Assembly: GCA_030490835.1 (NCBI GenBank)
Contig: CM059971.1
Location: forward strand, 55,848,012-55,912,011
Length of the DNA stretch: 64,000 nucleotides
From: Annona cherimola
Lineage: Eukaryota; Streptophyta; Magnoliopsida; Magnoliales; Annonaceae
Direction of reading: 5' to 3'
Positions 1-11,025 of this stretch are shown in pieces. The notes under the pieces are model-generated. The model saw only the letters and a program-made list of their open reading frames with translations. It ran no database searches and had not been told where the DNA came from. Within the stretch, counting starts at the first letter, position 1; each line of letters opens with the position of its first letter. The translations under genes and the position numbers were made by a program.

Positions 1-758
1 GACAATAGGTATATGACTTCAAGCAGAAACGTTTAATTTTTTCTTCCCTTGGAACTCATTCACATATATCATACATCATCCCAACCATGGAAGTAGTAGT
101 TTCACTATCATACCATCACACTCCCAAATTTCATCAAAATATCCCAGTTTCTTGATCTAATCATTCAGATAATGATGCTTCTTTAGTGATCAAGACATAG
201 CCTTGGTTAGGTAGGTACAATGACAGTAAATCTAATATTCAAACTTTTTTTTATGGAATAATATTCATACTTGGTCCTTCTAAGTATGTTTATCTGAAGG
301 ATATTGACAGACTCAATGGTCGGGAACCTGTAGCTTGCACTCTTTACGAGATTAGCCTACATCATGCCAAGGTCAGGTTGTGATGGGACTGCTCACTAAG
401 TCAAGATAGGATTCCATAAGATCTTTCATGATATGTTTTCTTACGAATTCATAATGGTTTTCCGTTAGTGCAGCCTTTGCACCAAAGTTGCAATTAAGTA
501 CCATGAATTTTCAAATAACTCAAAAGTGCAACTAGATATGTTGGTGCACCTCATCCTGAGTCATGTAGTCATCATATTTACACTGTCATCCCTTCTATTA
601 TTCTCACAGCTTCTCTTGTCGATTGAGGCTAAAATTTCTACAATAAGCTATCAAAGCCAGTACTCTTCTACGTTAATAATACTTGCCCTATGATCATACT
701 ACTAAGACCAACAATCTCCTCAATGTATTACATTCACCACATTTCACTCCACCCCATT
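1..758. other. Intergenic DNA, no gene seen
   Basis: AT-rich sequence with no reading frame that resembles a known protein and no clear repeat structure. It lies downstream (3' side) of the ORP4-like gene. The last 8 bases (ACCCCATT) are the probable left target duplication of the hAT-like element that follows. Confidence 0.5.
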
Positions 759-1423
759 TAGAGGTGCTACTTGGGCCGGGTTGAGCCTGAGCCCGACCCT
801 CTTAACCCAATTATCAACCATATTAAAACTTGCTTCTTTGTAATCCGAACCCAAGGAACCCGATTTGTGAATATGATAGAGTTAGGGTTTATGTGAACCT
901 ACGCCGGATTTCTCATTCGTTATTTATTATAAAATATATTATATACATAATATTAAACAATATTTCTTTATTTTTTGTGTATTTTATTTATTTATATTTA
1001 TATTTGAATACATGTTTGGCATATTATAATTATATTATAAATAAAGAATAATATTTTCATTTATATTCATCTTTACATGCGTCAATTTTCTTCCTTTATT
1101 TTGATTTTGATGTTAAATTGTTTGAAAATATTATTTATATTGTTATATTTTTTAAAAGTCTATAGTTTAACTATATATTATTATATTTACTTACATGATT
1201 TGGTATTATTATATATTCATATGAAATTCTAAACTTATCACTCTTAAGTAAAATGTAAATTCAGCAATATAAAAATTAACTTAAAACTCAACCCAAATCC
1301 GATTTTTAAAAATAGGGTTAAGTTCTAAGTTTTACAAATAGGGTTAGGGTTAATATTTTATAAATAGAGTTAATGTTAGGCTTGAGATAAATTCGAGTTT
1401 AATGAGCATGAGTTACACCCCTA
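759..1423. mobile_element. Small non-autonomous hAT-like element
   Basis: The left end reads TAGAGGTGCTACTTGGGC and the right end reads GAGTTACACCCCTA, which are imperfect terminal inverted repeats of the TAGGGGTG type. They are flanked by 8-bp near-duplications, ACCCCATT on the left and ACCCTGTT on the right (6 of 8 match). An 8-bp target duplication with TA-GGGGTG ends is typical of plant hAT elements. Both ends carry subterminal GGGTT/AACCC-rich motifs, and the interior is AT-rich and non-coding, so it needs a transposase supplied elsewhere. The element at 45054-46458 has the same kind of ends. The imperfect target duplication suggests age. Confidence 0.65.
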
Positions 1424-2407
1424 ACCCTGTTTACCCCACTTACTTATTCCATACACAATCAATTTCTAAATTTTGCAATTCCAAGCATCGTGATCCTCCA
1501 TAGCTTATCATGGGGCAACATCCCCTTCAAACTACTATCATTCAACAAAGAAATGGTAGCCCTCTATAGACACTATCCAAAATCTAATCCCCTTTTTTAT
1601 TGGTATTGTACGCTATGACATATGATATTACATATGAAGCTCATTCATTCAGTTATTAAAAGAGGCCAATTGCTCCTATCTATTTTCAAAGGAGATCAAA
1701 TTCTTCCATCTAAAATTTGAGCCAAAATTCCCGATGTGGGATTCAAACCCATGGCACGGTGCTACCACATCTTTATTACTTTACGTTGTAACCAACCAAG
1801 CAATGCTTGGTTAATTAATCTCCTTCTCTACACTACTAGGATCTTTTATATACACCCTACTCAGGGCAACATCCTTTCAAGCTATTATCATCATCAAGAG
1901 TCTGTATCCTTCTACTTGCATACAACCTAGGTTCCTTATTTTACACAACTAGAGGTTGGCATTCCCTACATCTAGTTATCGCTTATATCCCCCTACATCT
2001 ACACTACTCGAGGATAGTAGCCCTATAATTATACCACCAGAACTACCAAGCTCATCTTGCCTTTATTACATTGCCCTCTGCTCAGTTTCATACTTTGCTC
2101 TGCTCCACCTTCACCACATTTAATACTTCCCAAGGCTCTACGATCTTTCGATCTATAGTGCACCCCCCACAATTTTCATAGAGTCATAATGCTCTACATT
2201 CATACTACCCAAGTTGTGTTAAAGGTTAGTATCCTCTACATTCATACTACCCATGTTGTAGTCTGCCAGCTGCGCACTCTTCAACTTGTAGTCAACTAAC
2301 TAAACACCCCTTAAGTCATAGTTTCTTAGCTGCACGCTCTTAGGCCATACTCTCCTAGTTGTATAACCTTCAAGTCATAGCATTCTAGCCACATAACCCT
2401 CAAGTCA
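1424..2407. other. Intergenic DNA with degenerate repeats, no gene
   Basis: No supported gene. A segment near 1735-1775 resembles a tRNA B box on the minus strand (GGTTTGAATCCC), but no cloverleaf forms. From about 2240 the sequence becomes a degenerate tandem repeat, described separately. Confidence 0.45.
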
Positions 2408-2410
2408 TAG
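2240..2410. repeat. Degenerate ~30-bp tandem repeat, split by the LINE
   Basis: Successive units share a core like AAGTCATAGTTTCTTAGCTG (for example near 2310, 2370 and 2400) spaced about 30 bases apart. The array resumes at 9151 as GAAGCTATAGTTTCTTAG on the far side of the LINE, so the LINE inserted inside the array. The array has no evident function. Confidence 0.55.
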
Positions 2411-2430
2411 TCTTGTGTGTCCTTTTTTTT

Positions 2431-4300
2431 ATGAAAAGGACAACTTCGATCCCTCTGACCTCTAAATATGAGAGGTATCAGACGTAGAAGGGATAAAGCG
2501 GTCGCGATAAATCATTGCCAAAAAATTATCTGTACAAAATTTTTCTTAAAGAGAGTATGCTGGGTTAGCCCACCATACTTGTTCAGACAAAATATTACAT
2601 GAAACAAAATCAACAAGAAGATAAGCAATAGAGTTTCCCGATCTCATAACATGGTGGAACGAGATGGATTGGGCTTGTGAGGCAAGTTACCGTATGTGTG
2701 AAATAATTGTCCCCATCAGAGCACGAATGGACCACTCATTTACCAAAAAATCGGTAAGAGTCAAAGAATCTGATTCCATCTGTAGTCGCTAAAGTTGGAT
2801 TTCTAAAGCCCATATCACCCCCAACCATATGGTCGTAGCTTCCATTGTCAATGGTTCCAAAATTCCAACTCGAGTTCATCCTTTGGCAGCAATAAAGAAG
2901 CCTCATGAATCTCTAATGACCACAGCAAACCCCATACAGGGTGTGTTTGGTTGGAGGTAAAACTTTTGATGAAAAGTTTTTGGAGTGGAAGTTGTCAAAT
3001 CAATAGAAAGTGATGTGATATAATAGGAGTAATGATGAGGAGTAAAGAGAATAAAATTAAAATAGATAGGTTAGTTGTATGGGTAGTTGTGTAGAAATGA
3101 TTGAAAAGTATGGTAGTTTGTATAGAAAAATGTGAAAAAATAATTAAAAAAAAAGAATAATTATGGAGAGTGAAAAATTTTAGATTGAAAAGTTTTAGTT
3201 GACACTTTTTTACCCTAAACAAACACACCCACAGTTTTTGTGGAGGTTCCTTCTTCCATCAGCGTTAATCTTGAATTTTCTCTCATCTGGCTTGGTCCAT
3301 CCGGCAGTAAGAGGTTTATCAATCAAACTTGATCCCCTGAGGTCCGACGCCCTTTGATGCTGATCCCAAAACTTGATGCACCATTCTTTGACATCTAGTA
3401 GCACGGGTCCATCAAACCATTTTGTAGCGATGAACGCCCGAAAGATGCTCGAGATTGATTTCCATTCATCCATGAGGAGACAGTTACCAATGATGTTATG
3501 ACATTCTGGCTGGATTAATTCGCAGCAACAAAAAAGTGGAATATGTCTTCCTTCGCTTTCTTGTACAAAGGCATAAAGTGTCCACCAGGATTCCACGCCG
3601 CTGCAAATTTAGGAAGGTAGGAAGGAAATCTTTAAACAGTCGCTAGCAAAAAATGAGGACTTTGCTTGGGAGCTTGATGTTCTAGATGAACTTGTAAATT
3701 CCTAATCAAGAACACATCCAGTTTCCTAACTTTCCAGTGGGTGGTTAGATGCTTTTCTCAAGAGTTAATATGCAAATCTTACAGAATATTTTCTGTCATG
3801 TTCAAGCTCCCAGAAACGGTAATCATCTTCTGCCCTATTTGGAAACGAATTAGAATAAATGATATCTCGCCCATATTCGCCCACCGCTTGTAACAAAAGG
3901 GTATTCTTCCATCGGCCAGTCTGCTCATTGAGGAAGAAACTGACCTTTGCATCATTGGGGATGTGAACGGGTAGCAAGCCAGCCTTATGAAGGGGGTAGG
4001 AAGCCACCTATCACCAAAAAAAGCCACCTGTTTCTCGGTACCAATGCGCTAGTGGTACCTATTGAGAATCACATCTCTAGCTTTAAGAATGCTTTTCCAC
4101 GTGAAAGAGTCAGTTGCCATCTCCGTGTAGGTTCATAGATTTCCATTGTTGAGGTATCTGGCCTTAAGAGTGGTATAACAGAGAGAATCATTGTTTGAGG
4201 CAAGTCTCTACACCTGTTTAGCAAGAAGGGCAGAGTTGAAAGTGATAAGATCTCGAAAGCCTAGTCCCCCTGCAGCCTTAGTCTTGCACATGTCTTTCCA
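2431..4300 (-). pseudogene. LINE-A zf-RVT and RNase H region, broken
   Basis: C-terminal part of the LINE polyprotein. Minus-strand peptides at 3765-4007 (with DDYRFWELEHDRKYSVRFAY) match the segment that precedes the zinc-binding zf-RVT motif in plant L1 elements. The 3596-3210 frame leads into an RNase H start with KINADGRRN. After the MITE the frame resumes near 2930 with GFAVVIRDS and continues through MESDSLTLTDFLVNEWS at about 2780-2720, the plant RVT_3-type RNase H pattern. There are stops within it and the MITE at 2939-3230 splits the domain, so no active RNase H can be made. It would have removed RNA from the RNA:DNA hybrid during target-primed reverse transcription. Confidence 0.75.
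2939..3230. mobile_element. Tourist-like MITE, copy 1 (inside LINE-A)
   Basis: A 292-bp non-coding element with terminal inverted repeats GGGTGTGTTTGG and ACAAACACACCC, flanked by the 3-bp direct repeat ACA on both sides. Removing it rejoins the LINE RNase H reading NC-GFAVVIRDS, which fixes the boundaries. The interior has AAAACTTTT-rich subterminal segments. Two further copies are at 50524-50804 and 53059-53332; the third has TTA target duplications, typical of PIF/Harbinger Tourist elements. Confidence 0.85.
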
Positions 4301-4559
4301 TGCTACCTAGCTTATCTTTCGTTTTCCATCCTTCTCACCCCACCAAAATCTACTAAGCATGCTTCCAATTTCAATGCAAAACTTTTGGGAGAAGGAAAAT
4401 ACTCATAGAATATGTGGAAATAACCTATGCCACAGCTTTAATGAGGATCTCCTTGCCTCCCCATGAAAGTAACCGACCTTTCCAGCCTTGAATATTTCAC
4501 GAAATTTGGTCCTTTAGATCTTTGAACATCTTCTTCTTTGATCTCCCTAGGCAGGCAGG

Positions 4560-5597
4560 AAGCCCCAAATAGGAATGGATTTCCTAACCAGAGGAGCCAA
4601 GCACGCTCACAATGGAATTTCTTGTAAGTTGGTTGGTGTTGGAACTGAAGAACAACGCAGTCTTGTTTATGTTAATAACCTGTCCTGAGCATTGGTTGTG
4701 CTACTTAAGGATGTAAAACAAATGCCTTGCCTAAATGTCAGTTGTCATGGTAAAAATGAGGGCATCATCAGCAAAGAAAATATGGGAAAGAATAGGTCCT
4801 CTAGGACTTAGTTTAATTCCTTGTAGAGTCCGTTGTTGTTGTGCTTGAGAAATAAGGAGTGAAAGACCTTCCGCATCAATGAGAAAGAGATATGGAGAAA
4901 GCAGGTCACCTTGTCGCAATCCCCTTTGGGGGCTAAAATAATTTGTTTTGTGCCCATTGATAAGAATCCGATAGCAGACAGATTGCAAACAACTTGGCAG
5001 GCACGAAGCCCCAAATAGGAATGGATTTCCTAACCAAAGGAGCCAAGCACGCTCACAATGGAATTCCTTGTAAGTTGGTTGGTGTTGGAACTGAAGAACA
5101 ACGCAGTCTTGTTTATGTTAAGGACCTGTCCTGAGCATTGGTTGTGCTGCTTAAGGATGTAAAAGAAATGCCTTGCCTGAATGTCAGTTGTCGTGGTAAA
5201 AATGAGGGCATCATCAGCAAAGAAAAGATGGGAAAGAATAGGTCCTCTAGGACTTAGTTTAATGCCTTGTAGCGTCCGTTGTTGTTGTGCTTGAGAAATA
5301 AGGAGTGAAAGACCTTCCGCATCAATGAGAAAGAGATATGGAGAAAGCAGGTCACCTTGTCGCAATCCCCTTTGGGGGCTAAAATAATCTATTTTGTGGA
5401 CTTAGTTTAATGCCTTGTAGCGTCCGTTATTGTTGTGCTTGAGAAATAAGGAGTGAAAGACCTTCCGCATCAATGAGAAAGAGATATGGAGAAAGCGGGT
5501 CACCTTGTCGCAATCCCCTTTGGGGGCTAAAATAATCTGTTTTGTGCCCATTGACAAGAATCCGATAGCAGACAAATTACAAACAACTCATGATCCA
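4560..5597. repeat. Two nested tandem duplications in LINE-A
   Basis: The segment starting AAGCCCCAAATAGGAATGG at 4560 recurs at 5006, an offset of 446 bp, with only a few mismatches. A further partial copy starting GACTTAGTTTAATGCC at 5399 is offset 148 bp from its counterpart at 5251 and runs to about 5597, where AGACAAATTACAAACAACT matches the end of the first copy near 4975. Copies 2 and 3 share TAGCGTCCGTT where copy 1 reads TAGAGTCCGTT, so the third copy arose after the first duplication. Confidence 0.85.
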
Positions 5598-6525
5598 GTT
5601 TATCCATACCGTGCTAAAGTTCATAATAGCCATCATGTTACTCAGAAAGTCTCATTCTACACGGTCGTTGGCCTTGGACATATCCAACTTTATCGCCAAC
5701 TCTATCTTGCTACCCCTCCTCCTCCGCTAGAGAGAGCGCTAGAGAGAGTGAATTACCTCGTAAGCCATTGACATATTATCCGTGATTCAATGGCCAGGAA
5801 CAAAAGCACTCTGTTGAGGAGAAATGACTTCATGGAGGCAACTCTTCAATGTATTCTCCAAGACCTTTGCCAGTATTTTGTAGGCTACATTCCATAAACT
5901 GATGGCTTGAAAATCAGAGTCTTTCCATGCCAGCCGTCTTCGGGATCAGAACAATATTGGTATAGTTGAGAGCTTGAAGCTGTTGACAGTGTTGTGGAGG
6001 GGTTTGAGCTTCCATCAAAGATTTACACACCATAAAGACATCATGACAGTCTATGTTCCAGTGTGTTTGGCAGAAGCCGGTAGGCATACCATCAGGGTCG
6101 GGAGCTTTGTATGGATTCATGGCTTTTACTGCTTTTAGGACTTCATCCATGGATAAAGGTTTAGTAAGATTCGCCTGAGATGGATTAGATATTTGCCATG
6201 TGACTAAACCTATCATCCTTTGGAGATTTGATGGATTGGAGCTAGAAAAAACATCTCTAAAGTGCGAGAGAGTGAGATCAAGCATTTTCTGTTGATCAGT
6301 TATCTGAGTTCCGCTTCCATCAATGAGGGCCTCAATAGAGTTTGCATCGTCTTCTGTTGGATGCCATTCTATGAAAAAAGAGGTGTTTCTATCTCCTTGT
6401 TGGAGACAGTGAACCTTGGCTCTTTGCTTCCATAACAACTCTTCATCCTCTAAAAGAAAGTGAATCTGTTGCTGAACTCTCCTAATGGCTTCGTCTCTTT
6501 GGTCAGATGGGGTCTGGGAGTTCAA
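4560..6525 (-). pseudogene. LINE-A reverse transcriptase, internally duplicated
   Basis: Reverse transcriptase of the L1-type LINE. The 6525-5914 frame carries the N-terminal region with KAMNPYKAPDPDGMP and NYTNIVLIPKTAG. The palm motif FADDALIF appears twice, near 4770 and near 5215, because a 446-bp segment has been tandemly duplicated. The [16 protein letters not shown] motif lies just upstream of it in the copies. Stops and frameshifts separate the fragments, and the domain is longer than normal because of the duplication, so it is inactive. It would have copied the LINE RNA at a nicked chromosomal site. Confidence 0.85.
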
Positions 6526-6714
6526 ATGATTTAACTCCCTTTGTTTCTCAATTATGACCTAGCGAAGACAATCCCTTTTGTGTCTATTCCATTTAGAAAG
6601 TTCCAAACTGGATTTTTGGAGTTTCCTCAATAGAGTTTCACATAGCAAGGATCACACCCGATTGTTTATGGCCCATATATGATCAATAATATTGTGTGCG
6701 TCTTCATCTCTAGC

Positions 6715-7380
6715 CTAGAATAACTCATACTTAAAATCTCGCTTTGGTTTTTTCATATCCCGCATGGCATTTAGAACCAGTTGAATGGGGTGGCGATCGA
6801 ACGAGGTAGTAGAAAAATGATAGACCTTTGTGAATGGGAAGGTGGTTAACCATTGTGGAGATGCCAACTCGCAGTCTAATCTTGCCTCCACCCTATGCCT
6901 CCCTCTTCTATTGTTGCGCCAGGTCATGGGAGGGCCAACAAAGCCCAAATCTAATAGGTTGCATGTGTCCATCACGTTCCGAAAAAGATCCATTTGATGT
7001 TCAAGTCTTGCCATACAACTTCTATATTCTGAAGGCCCCCACAACCTCATTGAAGTCTCCCATAATGAGCTATTATGGTGCATCGGATTGTGTATGGAGC
7101 TGAGAAATGAGATTCCAGCTCTTCATTCTTCTTCAGACCTCAGGATGACCATAAAAACCCATGAATCTCCATCCTGGCATATCAACATCAATATGGTGTT
7201 TTGAGTAGCTCCTGATTTTTACCCCAAAATCCTTGTCCCAAAGAAGGCTTAACCCTCCTCTCCCATCATCTGGATCCACTGCCAAGCAACCGTCAAACTT
7301 GAGTTTCCTTCTCACAGTGTCCGTTTCCTTCGTTGTTCGCTTGGTCTCATAGAGGAAGACCACATTAGGAGCTTTTTTTC
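6715..7380 (-). pseudogene. LINE-A endonuclease domain, broken
   Basis: Two minus-strand frames (7363-7133 and 7083-6715) together resemble the endonuclease/exonuclease/phosphatase fold of plant L1 elements. The first carries FLYETKRT followed by LAVDPDDGRGGLSLLW and GWRFMGFYGHPEV, equivalent to the ET-K and substrate-binding loops. The second carries CNLLDLGFVGPPMTWRNNR and DRHPIQLVL, equivalent to the downstream catalytic D-H motif region, here SFDRHP. The active enzyme nicks target DNA to prime reverse transcription. The domain is split by a frame break between 7083 and 7133 and is not functional. Confidence 0.78.
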
Positions 7381-7534
7381 TTGACTAAGTCAAGGAGGCA
7401 TCGAATTGGGCATGAGTTCTCAAACCCATGGCAATTTCAAGTAAGGAGAGCCATTTATTTGGGGTGGGGTTGAGGTTTGCCCCCAGCCTCCACTTGAAAA
7501 GCTATAAGTGTTTTGCATTTCTTTAGTTGCATCG

Positions 7535-8960
7535 CTATTGAAGTCCATTTGCCTCCCTGCTCCTCAACGAGAGGCCTTTTGGCTGAGGTAGTTGTAGTGT
7601 GATGTGTAGAGCATTCCCCCTGTTGGTGTTGCTGACCCCCTTGCCCACTGCTTCCATTTTCCTTCTAATAGTTGGTCCTGTCCGTTCAACCTTGGGTGGG
7701 TGAAACTCCATTAGCTGTTGGGGTTCATTTGTAAACAACATATGCCCCTGATTTTTCAATTCCCATCCCTATTGGAGCTCTTGCTCAGGCTCTTTCTCCT
7801 TTGCCAAAATCATTTGTTAAACTACAGCCTGCTGGGGTGGGAAAAGTGACTGCTAATTGACGTGGATTCATGTTGAGGTTGCAGCACGTTTCCTTTGCTA
7901 AGAGCCTGTAAGGACAGGCACTTTGGACAGCTATAACTATGGTTGTTGGCATAGTCTAGTGGTTGGTGAGATTAAGTTACAGAGGATGGAGGCAGAGTAG
8001 TCAGTCGTTGACTTAGGACCACACTCTCCATGGGCGTCGTAATGCCGATTGTCTCTGTCTGAGACACAACTTCAATGGTCTGCCCTTTTGATAGGATAAG
8101 CAGTGCATCATAAGTGTGATCAGTGGAAAACAGGCCTACTATTTCCACTATTGGATTTGTTTGGAAAGGAGGGATAGGCACGTCAGCATTTGCCACATAC
8201 AACCGAGGAGGACCTTGTCTCAATTTCCCCTCTTCCATCATAAAACTCATCAGTTTGAAACCAATGCTCAACTGGTTACCATAAGGAAGATCCTCTTCTT
8301 TCACACTGGCTAGTAGATCAAGGTTGTCCACGCACTTTTTGAAAGTATGTCCAATTCGACCGCATGCATAGCAAAATGTGGGAAGTTTTTCATATTAGAA
8401 TGTAAGCCACTACTTGTCTAGACTATCAATATCAATGAAAATACCCCTCCGAAGAGGTTTCTTAAGATCTACAGTTACTTTGACTCTAATGAGGTGTTCA
8501 GTTGGCTCCACCTAAAGGCACTGGTCAAAGGAAGCTCCAACCATTTCTCCTAGAATCATTTTGTCCAGCAGGTACAAGTTGTTGCTTATTTGAATCCATA
8601 GGGGCGATCAGATCATCACCTCCCCAAAAATAATTGGGTTTAACAACTCCTGCATAACCACTAGCTGTTTGTAGAACATCCATGGCCTACCATTCAACAT
8701 TAAGGCTTTGTCTTCTATTGACTCAAAATGCAACAGAAATAAATTGTCCTCCATCTACGTAATAAGCACCTTCTCTTTTGTTTTCCAAACCTTTCTGATT
8801 GTGGCTTTAAAAACTTCTCTATTGTAGTGCTTACGGGTCCATAATGAGCAAATTGCAGCAGGTCTGTCAACTGGAACAATCTTCCAGCATGTCGTGCTGT
8901 TGTCTAGCTTCAAGGTTTATATTTCCTCTCCAAGCAAATCTACCGCCATCGCTGGCCTGT
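7535..8960 (-). pseudogene. LINE-A ORF1 (nucleic-acid-binding) remnant
   Basis: The minus-strand sequence upstream of the endonuclease. Near 8345-8380 it reads CYACGRIGHTF, the start of a CCHC zinc knuckle, and 8400-8750 reads like the DUF4283-type segment of plant L1 ORF1 proteins. The 8331-7972 frame (119 codons) has a proline-rich stretch PPRLYVANADVPIPPFQ typical of the linker after the knuckle. The frame is broken in several places. ORF1 proteins coat LINE RNA. Exact ends are uncertain. Confidence 0.6.
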
Positions 8961-9406
8961 TTTCCATTAGAGACCCTCCCCTTTTCCGCTCAAGGAACCT
9001 ATCCATCTACCCTAGCCTTGCCTGCGAAAACACACCTAGCAAAGTCACGAGTGGGGAAGAGGTTGGTCTAGGTGTCCATCACCAGACGAAAAAAAGTTCT
9101 ATATTTTGATGATATCAGAACATGAATTTGATTGGCTAGTCTTATGTGTCCTTGAAGCTATAGTTTCTTAGATGTACATCCCCATTCACTCTAAAATCAT
9201 TATTTTGAGACACTTAATTATGGCTTCTAAACTATGGATTTCATCTTTTTCCTATTTTGTATGAAATTTTACGCTTTGTATTCAACTTTGTTGCTCAAAG
9301 ATTCTCTTGAGATATATAAATGTAAATCATTTGTGCAACTCTAATGTATTTTCTAACAGAAATCAATAGATAATATGGTTCTTTGTCCAGTTGTCTTTGT
9401 TATGTC

Positions 9407-10170
9407 ATTTGGAAAAGTTTTTTGCATCCGTACTAATAAAGTTGGCCAAGTTTGGCAAAATTGCATGTCTTGATTTTTGAAAATTTTGCATCTATACCTA
9501 TAAAATTTGCCTGAAATTGCGGGCATAACTACAAACCCTAAGCTGTTTTTGAAAATGAGGAGAATACCCCTAGAGACAATAAAATTAAAAAACAAGAAAA
9601 TGTTGTTTTTAAAGTATGCCTCACATTAGATAGATGCATTTAATGTAAAGAACATTCATAAATAAATAAAATGTTTTAGTATTTTAAAGCTATTTTCTTG
9701 TATTTTTAATAAATGAAAAACAAGCAACTGCTTATTAAAAATACAATATATAAAATTCCAAAAAAATTTATTTTTTACAGATTGTTATCATCGAATAGAT
9801 TATTTAATGTGAGAAATATTTTTTAAAAATAAAAATTTTTGTATTTAAAAGAATTTTCTTATAATTTTTCATTTTTATTGTTTACATTGCTTTCTTGTCA
9901 TTTTTGGAAAGAGTATAGGGTCTGTACGTACACTTACAATTCTAAGCAAACCTTGCAAAAGTAAATGCAAAAATGGTACTTTAAAAGAATTTTCTTCTTT
10001 TGTATTTATAGGATTATTCTTGTTATTTCTGAAAAAGGTACAGGGTTTATAGGTATGCTCACAACTTTAAGCCAACTTTATAAGTACACATGCAACTTTT
10101 ATAAATACGGCGGCACACTTCCAATTTTATCCAAATCTTGTAAGTACGGACACAAAAACCCCTTCCAAAT
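9407..10170. mobile_element. Non-autonomous element with ~200-bp inverted ends
   Basis: The left arm beginning ATTTGGAAAAGTTTTTTGC at 9407 matches the reverse complement of the right arm ending CCCCTTCCAAAT at 10170. Shared blocks follow in order along both arms, for example CCGTACT, a GTTGGC block, TTGCATGT, a TACCTATAAA-like block and ACAAACCCT/ATAAACCCT. The middle holds two direct, diverged copies of about 80 bp (near 9630-9715 and 9790-9875). There is no transposase. Long inverted ends suggest a Mutator-like or foldback-type element, but I see no matching target duplication, so the superfamily is open. Confidence 0.6.
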
Positions 10171-10773
10171 ATTATAACTGTGCATGCTGTAAATAGAAAA
10201 GGATGCATGGACTAGGACTACTGGAATTCCAATGTCCGAACAAACATGTTGTTTTGCTCGAGTATTTTTAGATTCATTGGAGAGTTGACCCCAAATTCCC
10301 AATCTTTACTTAGGCATTAGGAAATACTCTTAAAAAAAAAAAAAAAACTTCCTTAAGAATGGTTTGGGAACCTTATTCATCAATGATTTCGATGTGGCCA
10401 GGAAATTTAAAAGCCAAATGAAATTCATTACATTTAAAGTTAGATTGATGAATTGGACCGTGGTTGTATTTGATGCTTTACGGTCACTACAAATTATCCT
10501 TCAACATAACCTATGGAAGAATGGGGAGAATGGTTGAGTGAGATCCATCCATTATCTAGAAATACGTCGGCCTATCTGGTGGGCAACACCTGCAAGGTCT
10601 CCTTGGATCGCCCACTGAGTCAGTGCTTGTTAAGCCAGCATCTGGCAATTTGAGAAAATAGTGCCACAAGAACCATAGGATCAATTCTTGAATAGTGATT
10701 GGATATTCCACGATGAGAAAATTACAACAGCAAGAACCCTACCATAGGTTCATGGCTCTTAAATGATGGGTTT
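10171..10773. other. 3' flank of ORP4-like gene, likely 3' UTR
   Basis: Immediately 3' of the ORP4-like stop codon on the minus strand. No other gene is supported. It probably holds the 3' untranslated region and poly(A) site. An AATAAG-like variant (plus-strand CTTATT) lies near 10372, but I cannot locate the cleavage site from sequence alone. There is a poly(A) run at about 10333-10347 on the plus strand. Confidence 0.4.
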
Positions 10774-11025
10774 CTAGGTTTCAACGATGATCGGTGCTGC
10801 TGGAACTGACTCTTGCCTAGGGATGCATACCCACCCTTCATTTGTTTGAGATACTTTGAAATGCCTAGCAACCCATGGCTCACCTTTTTCCTTCCTCTCT
10901 GTGTCTATCTTCCTCTCATTCTCTTCAATGTTTCTTTTTACATCCCTAGCTCGGTCCCATTCCTTGTTGAGAACAGCTTGGCTCACTTCCCCCCAAACCA
11001 AAGCAGATTCACTTGGTAACAATCC
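10774..11025 (-). CDS. ORP4: ORP4-like coding exon 6 (terminal)
   Basis: 252 bases including the TAG stop. The acceptor is TTGCTACAG|GGA. It encodes [20 protein letters not shown], a charged helix rich in Lys, Arg and Glu, then [10 protein letters not shown] and the C-terminus [10 protein letters not shown]. The C-terminal helix and the conserved W-x-P/A-x-x-F block are standard for plant ORPs. [11 protein letters not shown] replaces the more usual tryptophan-proline start of this block, a mild divergence. Confidence 0.94.
   Translation of the reverse strand, partial: GLLPSESALVWGEVSQAVLNKEWDRARDVKRNIEENERKIDTERKEKGEPWVARHFKVSQTNEGWVCIPRQESVPAAPIIVET

Larger units (their letters stand above)
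2425..9136 (-). mobile_element. L1-type LINE (LINE-A), complete ends, dead coding
   Basis: This is a non-LTR retrotransposon on the minus strand, 6.7 kb including an inserted MITE. In order from its 5' end (high coordinates) it has an ORF1 part with a CCHC zinc knuckle, an apurinic-type endonuclease domain, reverse transcriptase, a zf-RVT cysteine-histidine segment and an RNase H domain. It ends in a short A tail, seen as a plus-strand T run at 2423-2430. It is flanked by 17-bp target duplications, TAGTCTTGTGTGTCCTT at 2408-2424 and TAGTCTTATGTGTCCTT at 9137-9153, with one mismatch. So both ends are present, but every reading frame is broken by stops and frameshifts. It lies in the same direction as the ORP4-like gene, beyond its 3' end. 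Confidence 0.88.

Noticed and set aside
1316..1350. Interstitial telomere-like GGGTTAGGGTT words
   Set aside because: Only two loose units, not TTTAGGG repeats, and they belong to the G-rich end of the hAT-like element.
1735..1775. tRNA-like B-box (GGTTTGAATCCC on the minus strand), possible tRNA gene or SINE
   Set aside because: No matching A box at the right distance, no cloverleaf and no A or T tail with target duplication; too little to call.
3765..4138. Overlapping frames on both strands near 4 kb as separate genes
   Set aside because: Only the minus-strand frame with the L1 zf-RVT lead-in is meaningful; the others are shadows.
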